Below are positions 52,581-60,492 of a stretch of DNA of 64,000 bases, in pieces. Under the pieces are notes generated by a model. It was given only the letters and a program-made list of their open reading frames with translations, made no database searches and had not been told where the DNA came from. A program made the position numbers and the translations under genes. Every line of letters begins with the position of its first letter. Position 1 is the stretch's first letter. This DNA is from JACKCD01 sp041390905. GTDB lineage: Bacteria > Chloroflexota > Anaerolineae > Promineifilales > Promineifilaceae. The DNA lies in NCBI GenBank assembly GCA_041390905.1, contig JAWKPA010000015.1:124001-188000 (forward strand), written 5' to 3'.

Positions 52581-54194
52581 CTACAATAGCAAAAACAGGA
52601 GCAGCAATGCCAGCAGCCACAGCAGCCCCGTTTCTCCTTCTAAAATGGAAAGCGCATCTTTTAGTGCCGCCAATCCGCTGCGGCCAAGACGCACCAACTG
52701 CGCCAACAGCCACCACAACCGTTCCGTTAACGGCAGCATCTCGCGCCAGCTAAACCACACCGACTGCTCCTGCTTTAAAAAGCGGGACAATACCCCGGCG
52801 GCAATCAATGTGACCAGCACCGTGACCCACGCCAGCCACTGGGTTTGGCTTGATTGGTTGATAGCTGCCCAACGGCCGTTTATCACCAGCCCTACCGCCA
52901 GCAGCCCCGCCGCCACGTCCACCTTGTCCGGTCGCGCCAATTGGAGTTCCTCGGTTTCCGGTTGACCACCACGAATAAGCTGGTAAACGGCCGTTATCAA
53001 CAGCAAATGCAGCAGCATCCCAAACAGCAGCAGCACCCCTGCCCCATTTTCCAGCCAGCCTTCATAAAGCTGCACCTGCGCCACAAAACCCGGCAGCAGC
53101 GGCACCGCCGCCACAGTTCCCATTGCCAACACGGGGGCAATCAGCCGCCAGCCATATCGCCACAGGGGATGGGGTCGCTTTAACGGCCGTTCCACCAGCA
53201 AAAACAAAATACCCGTCGCCAGCACCAGCCCGTAAGCCGCCGCCAGCAATGCCGCCACCCCGCCCCACAGCCCCACCAAAAAGGTTTGCCCCGCCAATGC
53301 CAGCGCCACCCAGCCCACAGCCCGCTCCGGCTTCGCCAAATCCCGCCACAGCAGCACAGTCCCCACCAGCGACCCCAGCAGCCCAACGGCCGTAAACGCC
53401 AAACTGGTATCCAGTGCCGCTTCGTTAATCACCACCAACTGCACCAGCGTCACCACCCCCAGCAGCGGCGGCACGCTGTTGAGCAGCCAGGCCACCGGCA
53501 GCGGCAAAGGGGCTTGGCGCGGTCGCCAGCCATGCAGCGGCCACACCCCCATCTGCACCAGCACCGCCAGCAGCACCACTGTCATCACCACCGGGCTGCC
53601 CGCCCCCACCACCAAACTCTCGCTGCCGTTAAGCGACACCAAAATGCCCACCAGCCACAGCCCAAAAAGCGTTAGCAAATGCCACGCCACCCGCTTCAGC
53701 CGCAGCGACCAGCCATCGGCATTGCGGCTGCTGGCCGCGGCCAGCACGGCAAACCACGCCGCCGTCAGCAGCAGCCACCCGGCCATCAGGCTGGGCAAGG
53801 TGTTCGCCCAAATGGTAGATAGCCCCGTGAGAAGGAGCAGCAGCACGAAGATGGGTAAACCGGGGGTGTCGTCCTGGGCGTGCCAGAGGGTGAGACAAAC
53901 GGCCGTTATCATCCCCAACAGCAGCCCGCTCAACTCCCACGCCACCCCGTCCATGCGCCACGCCCATGGTGGCACCGGCAGCATGGCCGACCAGCGCGGC
54001 AGCACCACCAGCAGCGGCAGCAGTAGCCGCTGCCCCAGCCAAATAAGCAGCCCCACGCCACACACCCCCGTCGCCGCCGCCCACGTCGCCGCCGACCAAA
54101 CCCAGTTGACGCGCCGATACGCCACCAGCGCCACCGCCAGCACGCCAAGCAGCAGCCAATAAACCAAAAAGAGCAGAGGTGACAGAGCTACCAT
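52581..54194 (-). CDS. NuoL/MrpA-like antiporter-fold membrane protein (degenerate)
   Basis: 537 residues with ~14-15 helices of the NuoL fold; M-G-V-W-P-L-H-G-W-R-P corresponds to the A-x-x-P-L-H-x-W-L-P motif before helix 7. The following helix, which in functional subunits carries L-H-A-A-T-M-V and the proton-relay His/Lys, reads W-L-L-N-S-V-P-P-L-L-G. No NADH- or quinone-binding subunit, nor small Mrp subunits, are in the window. It may be a structural or ion-selective relative, or part of a DabB-like or unknown complex. Confidence 0.68.
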   Translation of the reverse strand: MVALSPLLFLVYWLLLGVLAVALVAYRRVNWVWSAATWAAATGVCGVGLLIWLGQRLLLPLLVVLPRWSAMLPVPPWAWRMDGVAWELSGLLLGMITAVCLTLWHAQDDTPGLPIFVLLLLLTGLSTIWANTLPSLMAGWLLLTAAWFAVLAAASSRNADGWSLRLKRVAWHLLTLFGLWLVGILVSLNGSESLVVGAGSPVVMTVVLLAVLVQMGVWPLHGWRPRQAPLPLPVAWLLNSVPPLLGVVTLVQLVVINEAALDTSLAFTAVGLLGSLVGTVLLWRDLAKPERAVGWVALALAGQTFLVGLWGGVAALLAAAYGLVLATGILFLLVERPLKRPHPLWRYGWRLIAPVLAMGTVAAVPLLPGFVAQVQLYEGWLENGAGVLLLFGMLLHLLLITAVYQLIRGGQPETEELQLARPDKVDVAAGLLAVGLVINGRWAAINQSSQTQWLAWVTVLVTLIAAGVLSRFLKQEQSVWFSWREMLPLTERLWWLLAQLVRLGRSGLAALKDALSILEGETGLLWLLALLLLFLLL

Positions 54195-54215
54195 AATCCT
54201 GTGAAAACACCCCGT

Positions 54216-55349
54216 TCAGTCAGCCTGTATTGTCATAGGCGGAACTTGAACAGGCTCATAATCTGGTGAAGGTAATCCTTTAAAAGCATCACGCACAGTC
54301 TTTACAGGTTTAAGATCGAACAGGGATTGTATTTCTCCATGCGTTGGTTCAGGCAACCTGCCTTGTGGCTCAATATCGTGACGAGTTCCCACAAAGATGA
54401 GCCGCCTTCTTTTTTGGGGGCTTCCATAATCGGCGGCCATTAAAACTTGATGTTTCACACAATAACCCGCGTCTCTCATAGCCCGGAGTATTTGCTGTAA
54501 TAATTGCCCTTTGTCAATCGCTTTTAAATTCGACACATTTTCCATAATAAAAAAAGGAGGCTTTATTTCATTAACAAAATGCACAAACTCAAAAATCAAA
54601 TCACCTCGTGGATCATTCACGCCGGCTTGTTTTCCCGCCTGACTAAATGATTGACACGGTGGCCCCCCATAAATAAGGGCAATGTCTTGCTGACTAAAAC
54701 CACAATCAGCGATAAGTTCGATTGGGGGAAGATCACGAATGTCTTTCTGGAAGACTTTTACCTTATCACCAAAATAGCCCCGAAGCGTATTGCAACGATC
54801 TTTCTCAATTTCAACACAAGCAAAGGGCTTGATCCTGGCCTTCCCTTCAAGACCAGCTTGTTCTGCTGCAATATCAAAACCTCCGGCACCACTAAACAAG
54901 CTTAAAGCATTAAAACTTCGTTTATCAGGCCATATCGTTGTCATGGTTTCTAACAAGGTTTCAAACACAGCGGCTCCCAATCTAATTGGCACAGCGTCAC
55001 CAACTTGCCTTTGGACACTTGTCAAACTGCCACAGAACTTTAATTGATCGGGGAAACCTTGTAAACGGGCGGCTTCTCTTGGCGTGATAAACCTGTTTTC
55101 GTAAGGGTGCACAAACTTGTTAAAAACATGGCCGGTAACTGTCAAAGATGGTTCATCTGGATCAAGGCGAATAAGACGCAAATTGGGACCCCCTACTCGA
55201 TTTGGGTCCTTTTTAACATAATAATAAAAGCTATCATGCCATAGCTCTTCAGGGAGGTCCTGCATTTTCTGACCTATTTTCAAAGCATTAATTCGTCTTT
55301 GTACTTCAACACCTGCTTTGCGTGGCTCATGATTATAAATTGGCTGCAT
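54216..55349 (-). CDS. Circularly permuted DNA (cytosine-5) methyltransferase, R-M locus 2
   Basis: 377 residues. The usual C-terminal part comes first: a target-recognition region (~20-80), motif IX R-F-I-T-P-R-E-A-A-R-L-Q-G-F-P (~88) and motif X Q-R-Q-V-G-D-A-V-P (~113). Then come motif I S-L-F-S-G-A-G-G (~150), motif IV G-G-P-P-C-Q-S-F-S-Q (~230, catalytic Cys), motif VI E-N-V-S-N (~268) and motif VIII Q-K-R-R-R (~315). The same IX-X before I-VIII order is known for M.BssHII. All catalytic motifs are intact. The AGGAG ribosome site overlaps the stop of the nuclease gene. The DNA is AT-rich and palindrome-free. Confidence 0.92.
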   Translation of the reverse strand: MQPIYNHEPRKAGVEVQRRINALKIGQKMQDLPEELWHDSFYYYVKKDPNRVGGPNLRLIRLDPDEPSLTVTGHVFNKFVHPYENRFITPREAARLQGFPDQLKFCGSLTSVQRQVGDAVPIRLGAAVFETLLETMTTIWPDKRSFNALSLFSGAGGFDIAAEQAGLEGKARIKPFACVEIEKDRCNTLRGYFGDKVKVFQKDIRDLPPIELIADCGFSQQDIALIYGGPPCQSFSQAGKQAGVNDPRGDLIFEFVHFVNEIKPPFFIMENVSNLKAIDKGQLLQQILRAMRDAGYCVKHQVLMAADYGSPQKRRRLIFVGTRHDIEPQGRLPEPTHGEIQSLFDLKPVKTVRDAFKGLPSPDYEPVQVPPMTIQAD

Positions 55350-55358
55350 TCTTCACTC

Positions 55359-56609
55359 CTAAAAATCGAAGATTTTAGCTAACCATTTATCGCGAGTATA
55401 TGTTTGAGTTAAGGCAAGGATGCCATCAAACAAATTAAAGAGGGGGGTGTCAGGAGGTAAATCTCGAGCATATTGTACTTTGTTTGCTTCATCACGTGTC
55501 CAAACTACATCTTTAAGGGCATACATGTACTCATCGAAATGACGAATAGCATGTATGTTAGAGATGATGCCGACAGTGTAGTGAAACTTTTGGGAAGGAT
55601 TTCCTGACGTGCTAATTTTCAGAACTTGATAAGTAGCTTTTTTTAGGTCATCTGTCCGATCTATACCAACGCTTGATTTGCTGTCTGAAATAGATTCATG
55701 ACCTGAGGCTCCATGTCTGCGAGGCCAATCTGCTGGGCGTGGTGACGGTTGGCCGCAAGCATTGGTTAGCCAAAAGAGATCAGTTTGGGACTTTTGCTCA
55801 TAATATTTTAGAGCTGTTTCCCAGAAATCGAAATATGATGTAAGGAAATGTTCCTCATTGGAAAGCAAACGCAATAGTGCATGATAAGCCCACTCCTCAT
55901 CAAAAATATCTTGTCGTGTGCCAAAAGGAATTAATTGCCAACCAGAAGATGATCCTGTCGTCTGTGGAAGGAAAAGATTTAGCTGAGTGCCATAAAGTGT
56001 GACAAAATCTGAAACGCGATGCGCAACCTGTTTAACATGATTACCAACTTCTTGCGTGATCGTTTGCGAAACTATTGCTAGTGGTAAAGTGATTAAAGGT
56101 GCCGCTTTTATTTCTGCGAACATGAGTGCCGTTGGAGATGTACTATGATCAATGAGAACAATATCAACCGGTTCAACACCTTTTTTTACTTGAATAGAAC
56201 GCCTGTTTTTCAAAAACAAAGATTGGAGAAATGCGGTAAGGAGTCGAGAGGTCTTTGCGCCTATTGAACCTGATTTAGGTTTATTCGCGTTGTGGTACAC
56301 AAATTTATTTTGCAGTACACAACAAGGGCAGGCATTTGTATACGGATAAAGCATTAAGGGGATATGACCATCAGGACAATATAACCACCCAGTATGTGCT
56401 ACCGTTCTGTAATACTCAGCAGAGAGTAGCAGATCAAATGCAGCAGCTAACCATAGTCTTCTGTTAGACTCTGTTGATAACCGATAAACTTCATGTACAA
56501 GTTTATCAATAACATTTTGTTCGATCTCACTGACTTCAATATCTTTTGTTTGTTCAATAATATATTGGAGCCACGCATCGTTACTGTACATCATTTCGTC
56601 TGCTACCAT
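55359..56609 (-). CDS. Probable restriction endonuclease of R-M locus 2
   Basis: About 416 residues from the ATG at 56609 (the frame is open to 56648). Near residue 78-98 C-P-D-G-H ... C-P-C-C forms a zinc-ribbon-like cluster. A P-V-D-I-V-L-I-D...F-A-E-I-K-A element (~147-170) is a PD-(D/E)xK nuclease signature with Asp, Glu and Lys. The gene immediately precedes and is translationally linked to the permuted methyltransferase, so it most likely cuts the same site. Because M.BssHII is also permuted, a BssHII-like (GCGCGC) specificity is one testable guess, not an observation. A TATAAT box on the minus strand (56667-56662) may start transcription. Confidence 0.72.
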   Translation of the reverse strand: MVADEMMYSNDAWLQYIIEQTKDIEVSEIEQNVIDKLVHEVYRLSTESNRRLWLAAAFDLLLSAEYYRTVAHTGWLYCPDGHIPLMLYPYTNACPCCVLQNKFVYHNANKPKSGSIGAKTSRLLTAFLQSLFLKNRRSIQVKKGVEPVDIVLIDHSTSPTALMFAEIKAAPLITLPLAIVSQTITQEVGNHVKQVAHRVSDFVTLYGTQLNLFLPQTTGSSSGWQLIPFGTRQDIFDEEWAYHALLRLLSNEEHFLTSYFDFWETALKYYEQKSQTDLFWLTNACGQPSPRPADWPRRHGASGHESISDSKSSVGIDRTDDLKKATYQVLKISTSGNPSQKFHYTVGIISNIHAIRHFDEYMYALKDVVWTRDEANKVQYARDLPPDTPLFNLFDGILALTQTYTRDKWLAKIFDF

Positions 56610-56689
56610 AATCCAATAATAGCTAACTCTGTCTAAACAAGCTACCAATGGTGGGCAGGCTATTATAAATATGTAGTAACTATACAGGT

Positions 56690-56756
56690 GTCATACCCAC
56701 ATAGGCGGGTATCCATCTTCACCCTCGGCATGGATTCCCGCATTCGCGGGAATGAC
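56690..56756. repeat. REP-like inverted repeat (second copy of the 2315 element)
   Basis: Arms GTCATACCC...GGCGGGTATCCAT and ATGGATTCCCGC...GCGGGAATGAC enclose a short loop. It lies at the upstream boundary of R-M locus 2, between the nuclease and lipoprotein genes. Confidence 0.8.
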
Positions 56757-56826
56757 AAGCCTTTTGAGTAGCTTTTCAGGCAGACCTGTATAGTTACAAT
56801 ATGTAAAGTAAGTATAATCATTGCTC

Positions 56827-58005
56827 ATGCTTAAATTCTTGTTCAAAAATGGTTTGTTTTTTCTTTTATGGTTAGTGGCTGGCTGCGGCGGGGGCAACCC
56901 CGGCAATGTGGCAATTCCCACGCAGGCGGCGGTGGCGCAACTGCCGACGCTGGCACCAACGGCCGTTCCCACTACCCTTCCCGCCACCCTCGATCTCTCC
57001 GCCCTGGCCCCCACGCCCGAACCAACGGCCGTTTTGCCCACCCATACTCCACGCCCAACGCCCACCCTGCCCCCCTCCTTTGTCAAAATCAGCGACCCAG
57101 CGGCCGAGGCCACCCTGCTGCTGGGCAGTGACGTTACCGTGCGCGGGCTGGCGCAGCTTGCTCCCAGCCAAACGATTTCGCTGACGCTACGGGCATTAAA
57201 CGGCCGTTTACTCACCGAAACCGTCGGCCTCGTCGAAGACACCTTCTGGCAAGCCCGGCTGCGCGTCCCCGAATTTGTTAGCGGTTCGGCCACCCTTGTT
57301 GCCACCGTCACCGACAACCACGCCGCCGTCATCAGCAACACCCTCCCCATCCAGTTGGCTGTTGACCCCACGGCGGCGGATCGGTATTTGCTGCTACGGC
57401 GGCCGCAAGCGGAAGAAACGGCCGTTGCTGGTTACAATCTCTTTTTTGACGGCAACGCCCAGCGACCCGGCGGCAGCTTCATCAACATCGCCGTTTTGGG
57501 CGACAATTGCCAAACGCGGCTTGCCAGCCAAAGCTACCCCCTACGCGGCAGCGGCTACTGGCAGGCCTTCCTTGTCTTGCCCCCCACCGCCGCTGGCAAC
57601 GTCTGCGCCATTGCCGGGTTTGGCACCCCCGGCGAAGAAACGTGGCGCGAAGTGCAGCTTCCGCTCAATGTGCTGCCAGGCGACGACCCCGAAGCCAAAG
57701 GGATCACCATTGGCAACCCGCCACCGGATGCCATCGCTACGGCGGGGAAGGATTTGTTTATTTACGGGACGGCCTTTGGCGCCCAGCTTGCCCCGGTGCG
57801 TGTTTCGATTTTGCTGGAAAACGGCCGTATTATCAGCGAAACCGACAGCAGCACCGATTTTTGGGGCTACTGGGAGCAAACCATCTTCCTGCCCGTTGAT
57901 GTCGAAGGCCCCGCCCAGGTCACAGTGACCGTCGGCGAACCCGACGACCCGTTTTATAGCCAGGTGTCTACGACGATTACGATAGAACTGGCCGAAACCC
58001 CATAA
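56827..58005 (+). CDS. Putative surface lipoprotein with Ig-like repeats
   Basis: 392 residues from the ATG at 56827. A lipoprotein signal peptide ends in L-V-A-G-C (lipidation at Cys20), followed by a flexible Pro/Thr/Ala-rich stem (~30-80) and three ~100-residue beta-sandwich repeats, each with a variant of V-x-G-x-x-F/L-W-Q-A/Y-W-E-Q. The repeats resemble Gmad2/spore-germination immunoglobulin-like domains. A cell-surface structural or binding role is likely. It carries five ACGGCCGT palindromes, so appears native. Confidence 0.75.
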   Translation: MLKFLFKNGLFFLLWLVAGCGGGNPGNVAIPTQAAVAQLPTLAPTAVPTTLPATLDLSALAPTPEPTAVLPTHTPRPTPTLPPSFVKISDPAAEATLLLGSDVTVRGLAQLAPSQTISLTLRALNGRLLTETVGLVEDTFWQARLRVPEFVSGSATLVATVTDNHAAVISNTLPIQLAVDPTAADRYLLLRRPQAEETAVAGYNLFFDGNAQRPGGSFINIAVLGDNCQTRLASQSYPLRGSGYWQAFLVLPPTAAGNVCAIAGFGTPGEETWREVQLPLNVLPGDDPEAKGITIGNPPPDAIATAGKDLFIYGTAFGAQLAPVRVSILLENGRIISETDSSTDFWGYWEQTIFLPVDVEGPAQVTVTVGEPDDPFYSQVSTTITIELAETP

Positions 58006-58008
58006 CAG

Positions 58009-58079
58009 AGGAGATTAGGAGATTGGAGATTGGGAGATTTACCAGCCCAATCTCCAATCTCCCAATCTCCCAATCTCTC
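58009..58079. repeat. GATTGGAG-word hairpin, copy 6
   Basis: Arms of GAGATTGG/GGGAGATT words and their complement enclose TTACCAGC. It lies directly between the lipoprotein stop and the alcohol dehydrogenase start, so it occupies the latter's leader. Confidence 0.85.
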
Positions 58080-58082
58080 ATT

Positions 58083-59123
58083 ATGAAAGCAGCCGTTTTT
58101 GAACAATTTTCCGGTCCCATCACCATCCAAAACGTTCCCGACCCCGCGCCCGCGCCCGATGGCGTGGTGGTGCAGGTGACAGCCACCGGGCTGTGCCGCA
58201 GTGATTGGCACGGCTGGGTCGGCCATGATAGCGACATTACCCTGCCCCACGTGCCGGGTCATGAGTTGGCGGGGATAATAACGGCCGTTGGCAAACAAGT
58301 CACCCGCTGGCAGCCAGGGCAGCGCGTTACCGTCCCCTTCTGCTGCGGCTGCGGCCACTGCCCCCAATGCGCCGCTGGGCAGCAGCAAGTGTGTGACCAC
58401 CAGTTTCAGCCCGGCTTCACCCACTGGGGTTCCTTTGCCGAATACGTCGCCATTGACCGCGCCGATGTCAATCTGGTGGCCTTGCCCGAAAGCATCAGCG
58501 ATGTGGCTGCCGCCAGCCTCGGCTGCCGCTTTATCACCTCCTTTCGCGCCATCGTAGACCAAGGGCGGGTGTCGGCGGGGCAGTGGGTGGCGGTGCATGG
58601 CTGCGGCGGCGTGGGTCTGTCGGCCATCATGATTGCCAATGCGTTGGGTGCCAACGTGGTGGCAGTGGACATTGCCGCCGACAAGCTGGATTTGGCGCGG
58701 GCGGTGGGTGCCAATGTCACCATCAATGCCGCTGCCGAAGCCGACGTGGTGCAGGCGGTGCGCGAGGTCACCGGCGGCGGGGCGCATGTCTCGCTGGATG
58801 CGCTAGGCAGCCCTATTACCTGCTTTAACTCCATTGCCAACCTGAGGAAGCGGGGCAAGCATATTCAGGTGGGCCTGATGCTGGCCGACCACAGCCACCC
58901 GGCCATTCCCATGGACAAGGTGATTGCCAACGAGCTGGAGATTTTGGGCAGCCACGGGATGCAGGCGCACCGGTATGATGCGGTGCTGGCGATGATCACC
59001 AATGGTCTTTTGCAGCCGGAAAAGCTGGTTGGCCGCACCATCACCCTTGAAAAGTCCACCGAGGCGCTGCCGCGCATGAACGAGTTTGCCACCACGGGCG
59101 TGACGGTGATTGATCGCTTTTAA
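58083..59123 (+). CDS. Zinc-dependent alcohol dehydrogenase (MDR family)
   Basis: 346 residues from the ATG at 58083. The catalytic zinc ligands lie in G-L-C-R-S-D-W-H and G-H-E-L-A-G; the structural zinc site is C-G-C-G-H-C-P-Q-C-A...C (four Cys). The NAD(P) motif G-C-G-G-V-G is at ~178. It oxidises an alcohol or reduces an aldehyde. Upstream in-frame codons come from the repeat hairpin and are excluded. Substrate unknown. Confidence 0.88.
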   Translation: MKAAVFEQFSGPITIQNVPDPAPAPDGVVVQVTATGLCRSDWHGWVGHDSDITLPHVPGHELAGIITAVGKQVTRWQPGQRVTVPFCCGCGHCPQCAAGQQQVCDHQFQPGFTHWGSFAEYVAIDRADVNLVALPESISDVAAASLGCRFITSFRAIVDQGRVSAGQWVAVHGCGGVGLSAIMIANALGANVVAVDIAADKLDLARAVGANVTINAAAEADVVQAVREVTGGGAHVSLDALGSPITCFNSIANLRKRGKHIQVGLMLADHSHPAIPMDKVIANELEILGSHGMQAHRYDAVLAMITNGLLQPEKLVGRTITLEKSTEALPRMNEFATTGVTVIDRF

Positions 59124-59131
59124 CCCAAGCG

Positions 59132-59219
59132 TTACACAGAGTGGCACAGAGAAGACACGGAGTTACACAGAGTCTCTTTCTCTGTGAGTCTCTGTGCCTT
59201 CTCTGTGAAGCTCTGTGTC
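59132..59219. repeat. CACAGAG-word inverted repeat
   Basis: TTACACAGAG/GCACAGAGAAG words on the left are mirrored by CTCTGTG words (TCTCTGTGAAGCTCTGTGT) on the right. It fills the gap before the AFG1/ZapE-like gene. It is a word-repeat palindrome type found in several phyla. Confidence 0.75.
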
Positions 59220-59235
59220 ATTTTCATGATTCCCC

Positions 59236-60492
59236 ATGACGCATCTTGTTGACCATTTGACGCAGCAGCTTTGGCAGGAGCTGCTGGCCGTGGCGCAAAC
59301 GGCCGGTTTAGACACCACCAAATTCACTGCCACCCACCGCGCCATCGTTGCGGATATTGCCGCTTATCTGGCAACCACGCCGCCCATGCCTCAGCCAGCC
59401 CCTGTGCCGTCCCGCCTGTCGCACTGGGTGGGGCGGCTGCGGGGCAACGGCCACAAGCCGTCGAAGCCAGCGATTACGCCGCCCATCATCATCTGTGGTG
59501 AGCCGGGGACGGGGAAAACGACGTTTCTTTATTTGCTGGATATGGTGCTGCGGCAGAAGCAGGGGCTGCCGGACAATATTCAGCCGAAGATGGTGAAGCA
59601 GGGTAAGTTTGTGTATGTGGTGGAAAAACGGCCGTTTTGCGGCACCCCCCTCTCCCTGCTCTCCGTCAAAAAATGGGCGCGGCTGCTCCACTTCTACGCC
59701 TGGGACACCACCACCCACCGCTTGCGCCAGGCCGACCAAGATGCGTTTATCCAAACCACCCTCCTGCCCATGCGCGTTCTTTTTGCCGACGAAGTGGAAA
59801 TGGTTGGTTACTCCCCCACCATTCCCGATCTGGTGGCGCAGGGGCTGCTGGTGGTGGGCAGCTCTAACCAGTATGAGTTTGCCCAACTGGTGCGGGAATC
59901 GGTGCCGCCCAAAATTTATACGGTGGCGGGAGATGATATGCGACTGGGGAACCCGGATGATGCGGTGGTTCAGCCGGGTAGCGAGATGTGGCGGTTGTTT
60001 GAGTTGGGGGGAGAAACGGCCGTTTATGAAACCCTCCCCTACCGCATCATCCAGCAGCCAAACGGCCTCTACTTGCGTTTTAACTTCGACGAAGCCATTC
60101 GCGCCCCGCTGTTAGAGCCGGAATGGATGCAATTCCTGCGCCGCGTTTACACACAAATCACCTACGTCCCCTTGCGGGCGGAAACCCCATATGTGTTGCT
60201 GCTGGATCATTTCTCGCTGGAAACGCTGCAAACCAACTACAACGGCATCATTCGTCTGGTGGCTCTGTTTGATGCCATTGAGCAGCTTGGCATGGGTGCC
60301 GTGATCCGCCACCCCACCCATTCCCCTAACCTGTCTCGCGCCGCCTTTAGCCAGCTAAAAACCGTGATTCAAAACCAGCCGGGTGTTGATATTGACATCA
60401 AGCGGCGCACCCTGGTTGGCATTGACCGCTGCATTTCCCGGCTGGGGCAGGCGGCTCACCGCGCCCGCCGCTGGCTGCCTGCCGAAGCATAA
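59236..60492 (+). CDS. AFG1/ZapE-like P-loop ATPase
   Basis: 418 residues. The Walker A G-E-P-G-T-G-K-T-T is at ~90, Walker B V-L-F-A-D-E-V-E at ~185, and sensor-like G-S-S-N-Q-Y at ~213. The C-terminal region (PYVLLLDHFSLETLQTNYNGIIRL) follows the layout of AFG1/ZapE ATPases, which associate with cell division and membrane protease quality control. The N-terminal ~75 residues and a Pro-rich segment are not typical. The 3' end overlaps the convergent nnr gene by 37 bases. Confidence 0.6.
   Translation: MTHLVDHLTQQLWQELLAVAQTAGLDTTKFTATHRAIVADIAAYLATTPPMPQPAPVPSRLSHWVGRLRGNGHKPSKPAITPPIIICGEPGTGKTTFLYLLDMVLRQKQGLPDNIQPKMVKQGKFVYVVEKRPFCGTPLSLLSVKKWARLLHFYAWDTTTHRLRQADQDAFIQTTLLPMRVLFADEVEMVGYSPTIPDLVAQGLLVVGSSNQYEFAQLVRESVPPKIYTVAGDDMRLGNPDDAVVQPGSEMWRLFELGGETAVYETLPYRIIQQPNGLYLRFNFDEAIRAPLLEPEWMQFLRRVYTQITYVPLRAETPYVLLLDHFSLETLQTNYNGIIRLVALFDAIEQLGMGAVIRHPTHSPNLSRAAFSQLKTVIQNQPGVDIDIKRRTLVGIDRCISRLGQAAHRARRWLPAEA

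Noticed and set aside
53123..54162. Long Pro/Ser-rich plus-strand frames opposite the NuoL-like gene
   Set aside because: Low-complexity shadow frames of a GC-rich membrane-protein gene.
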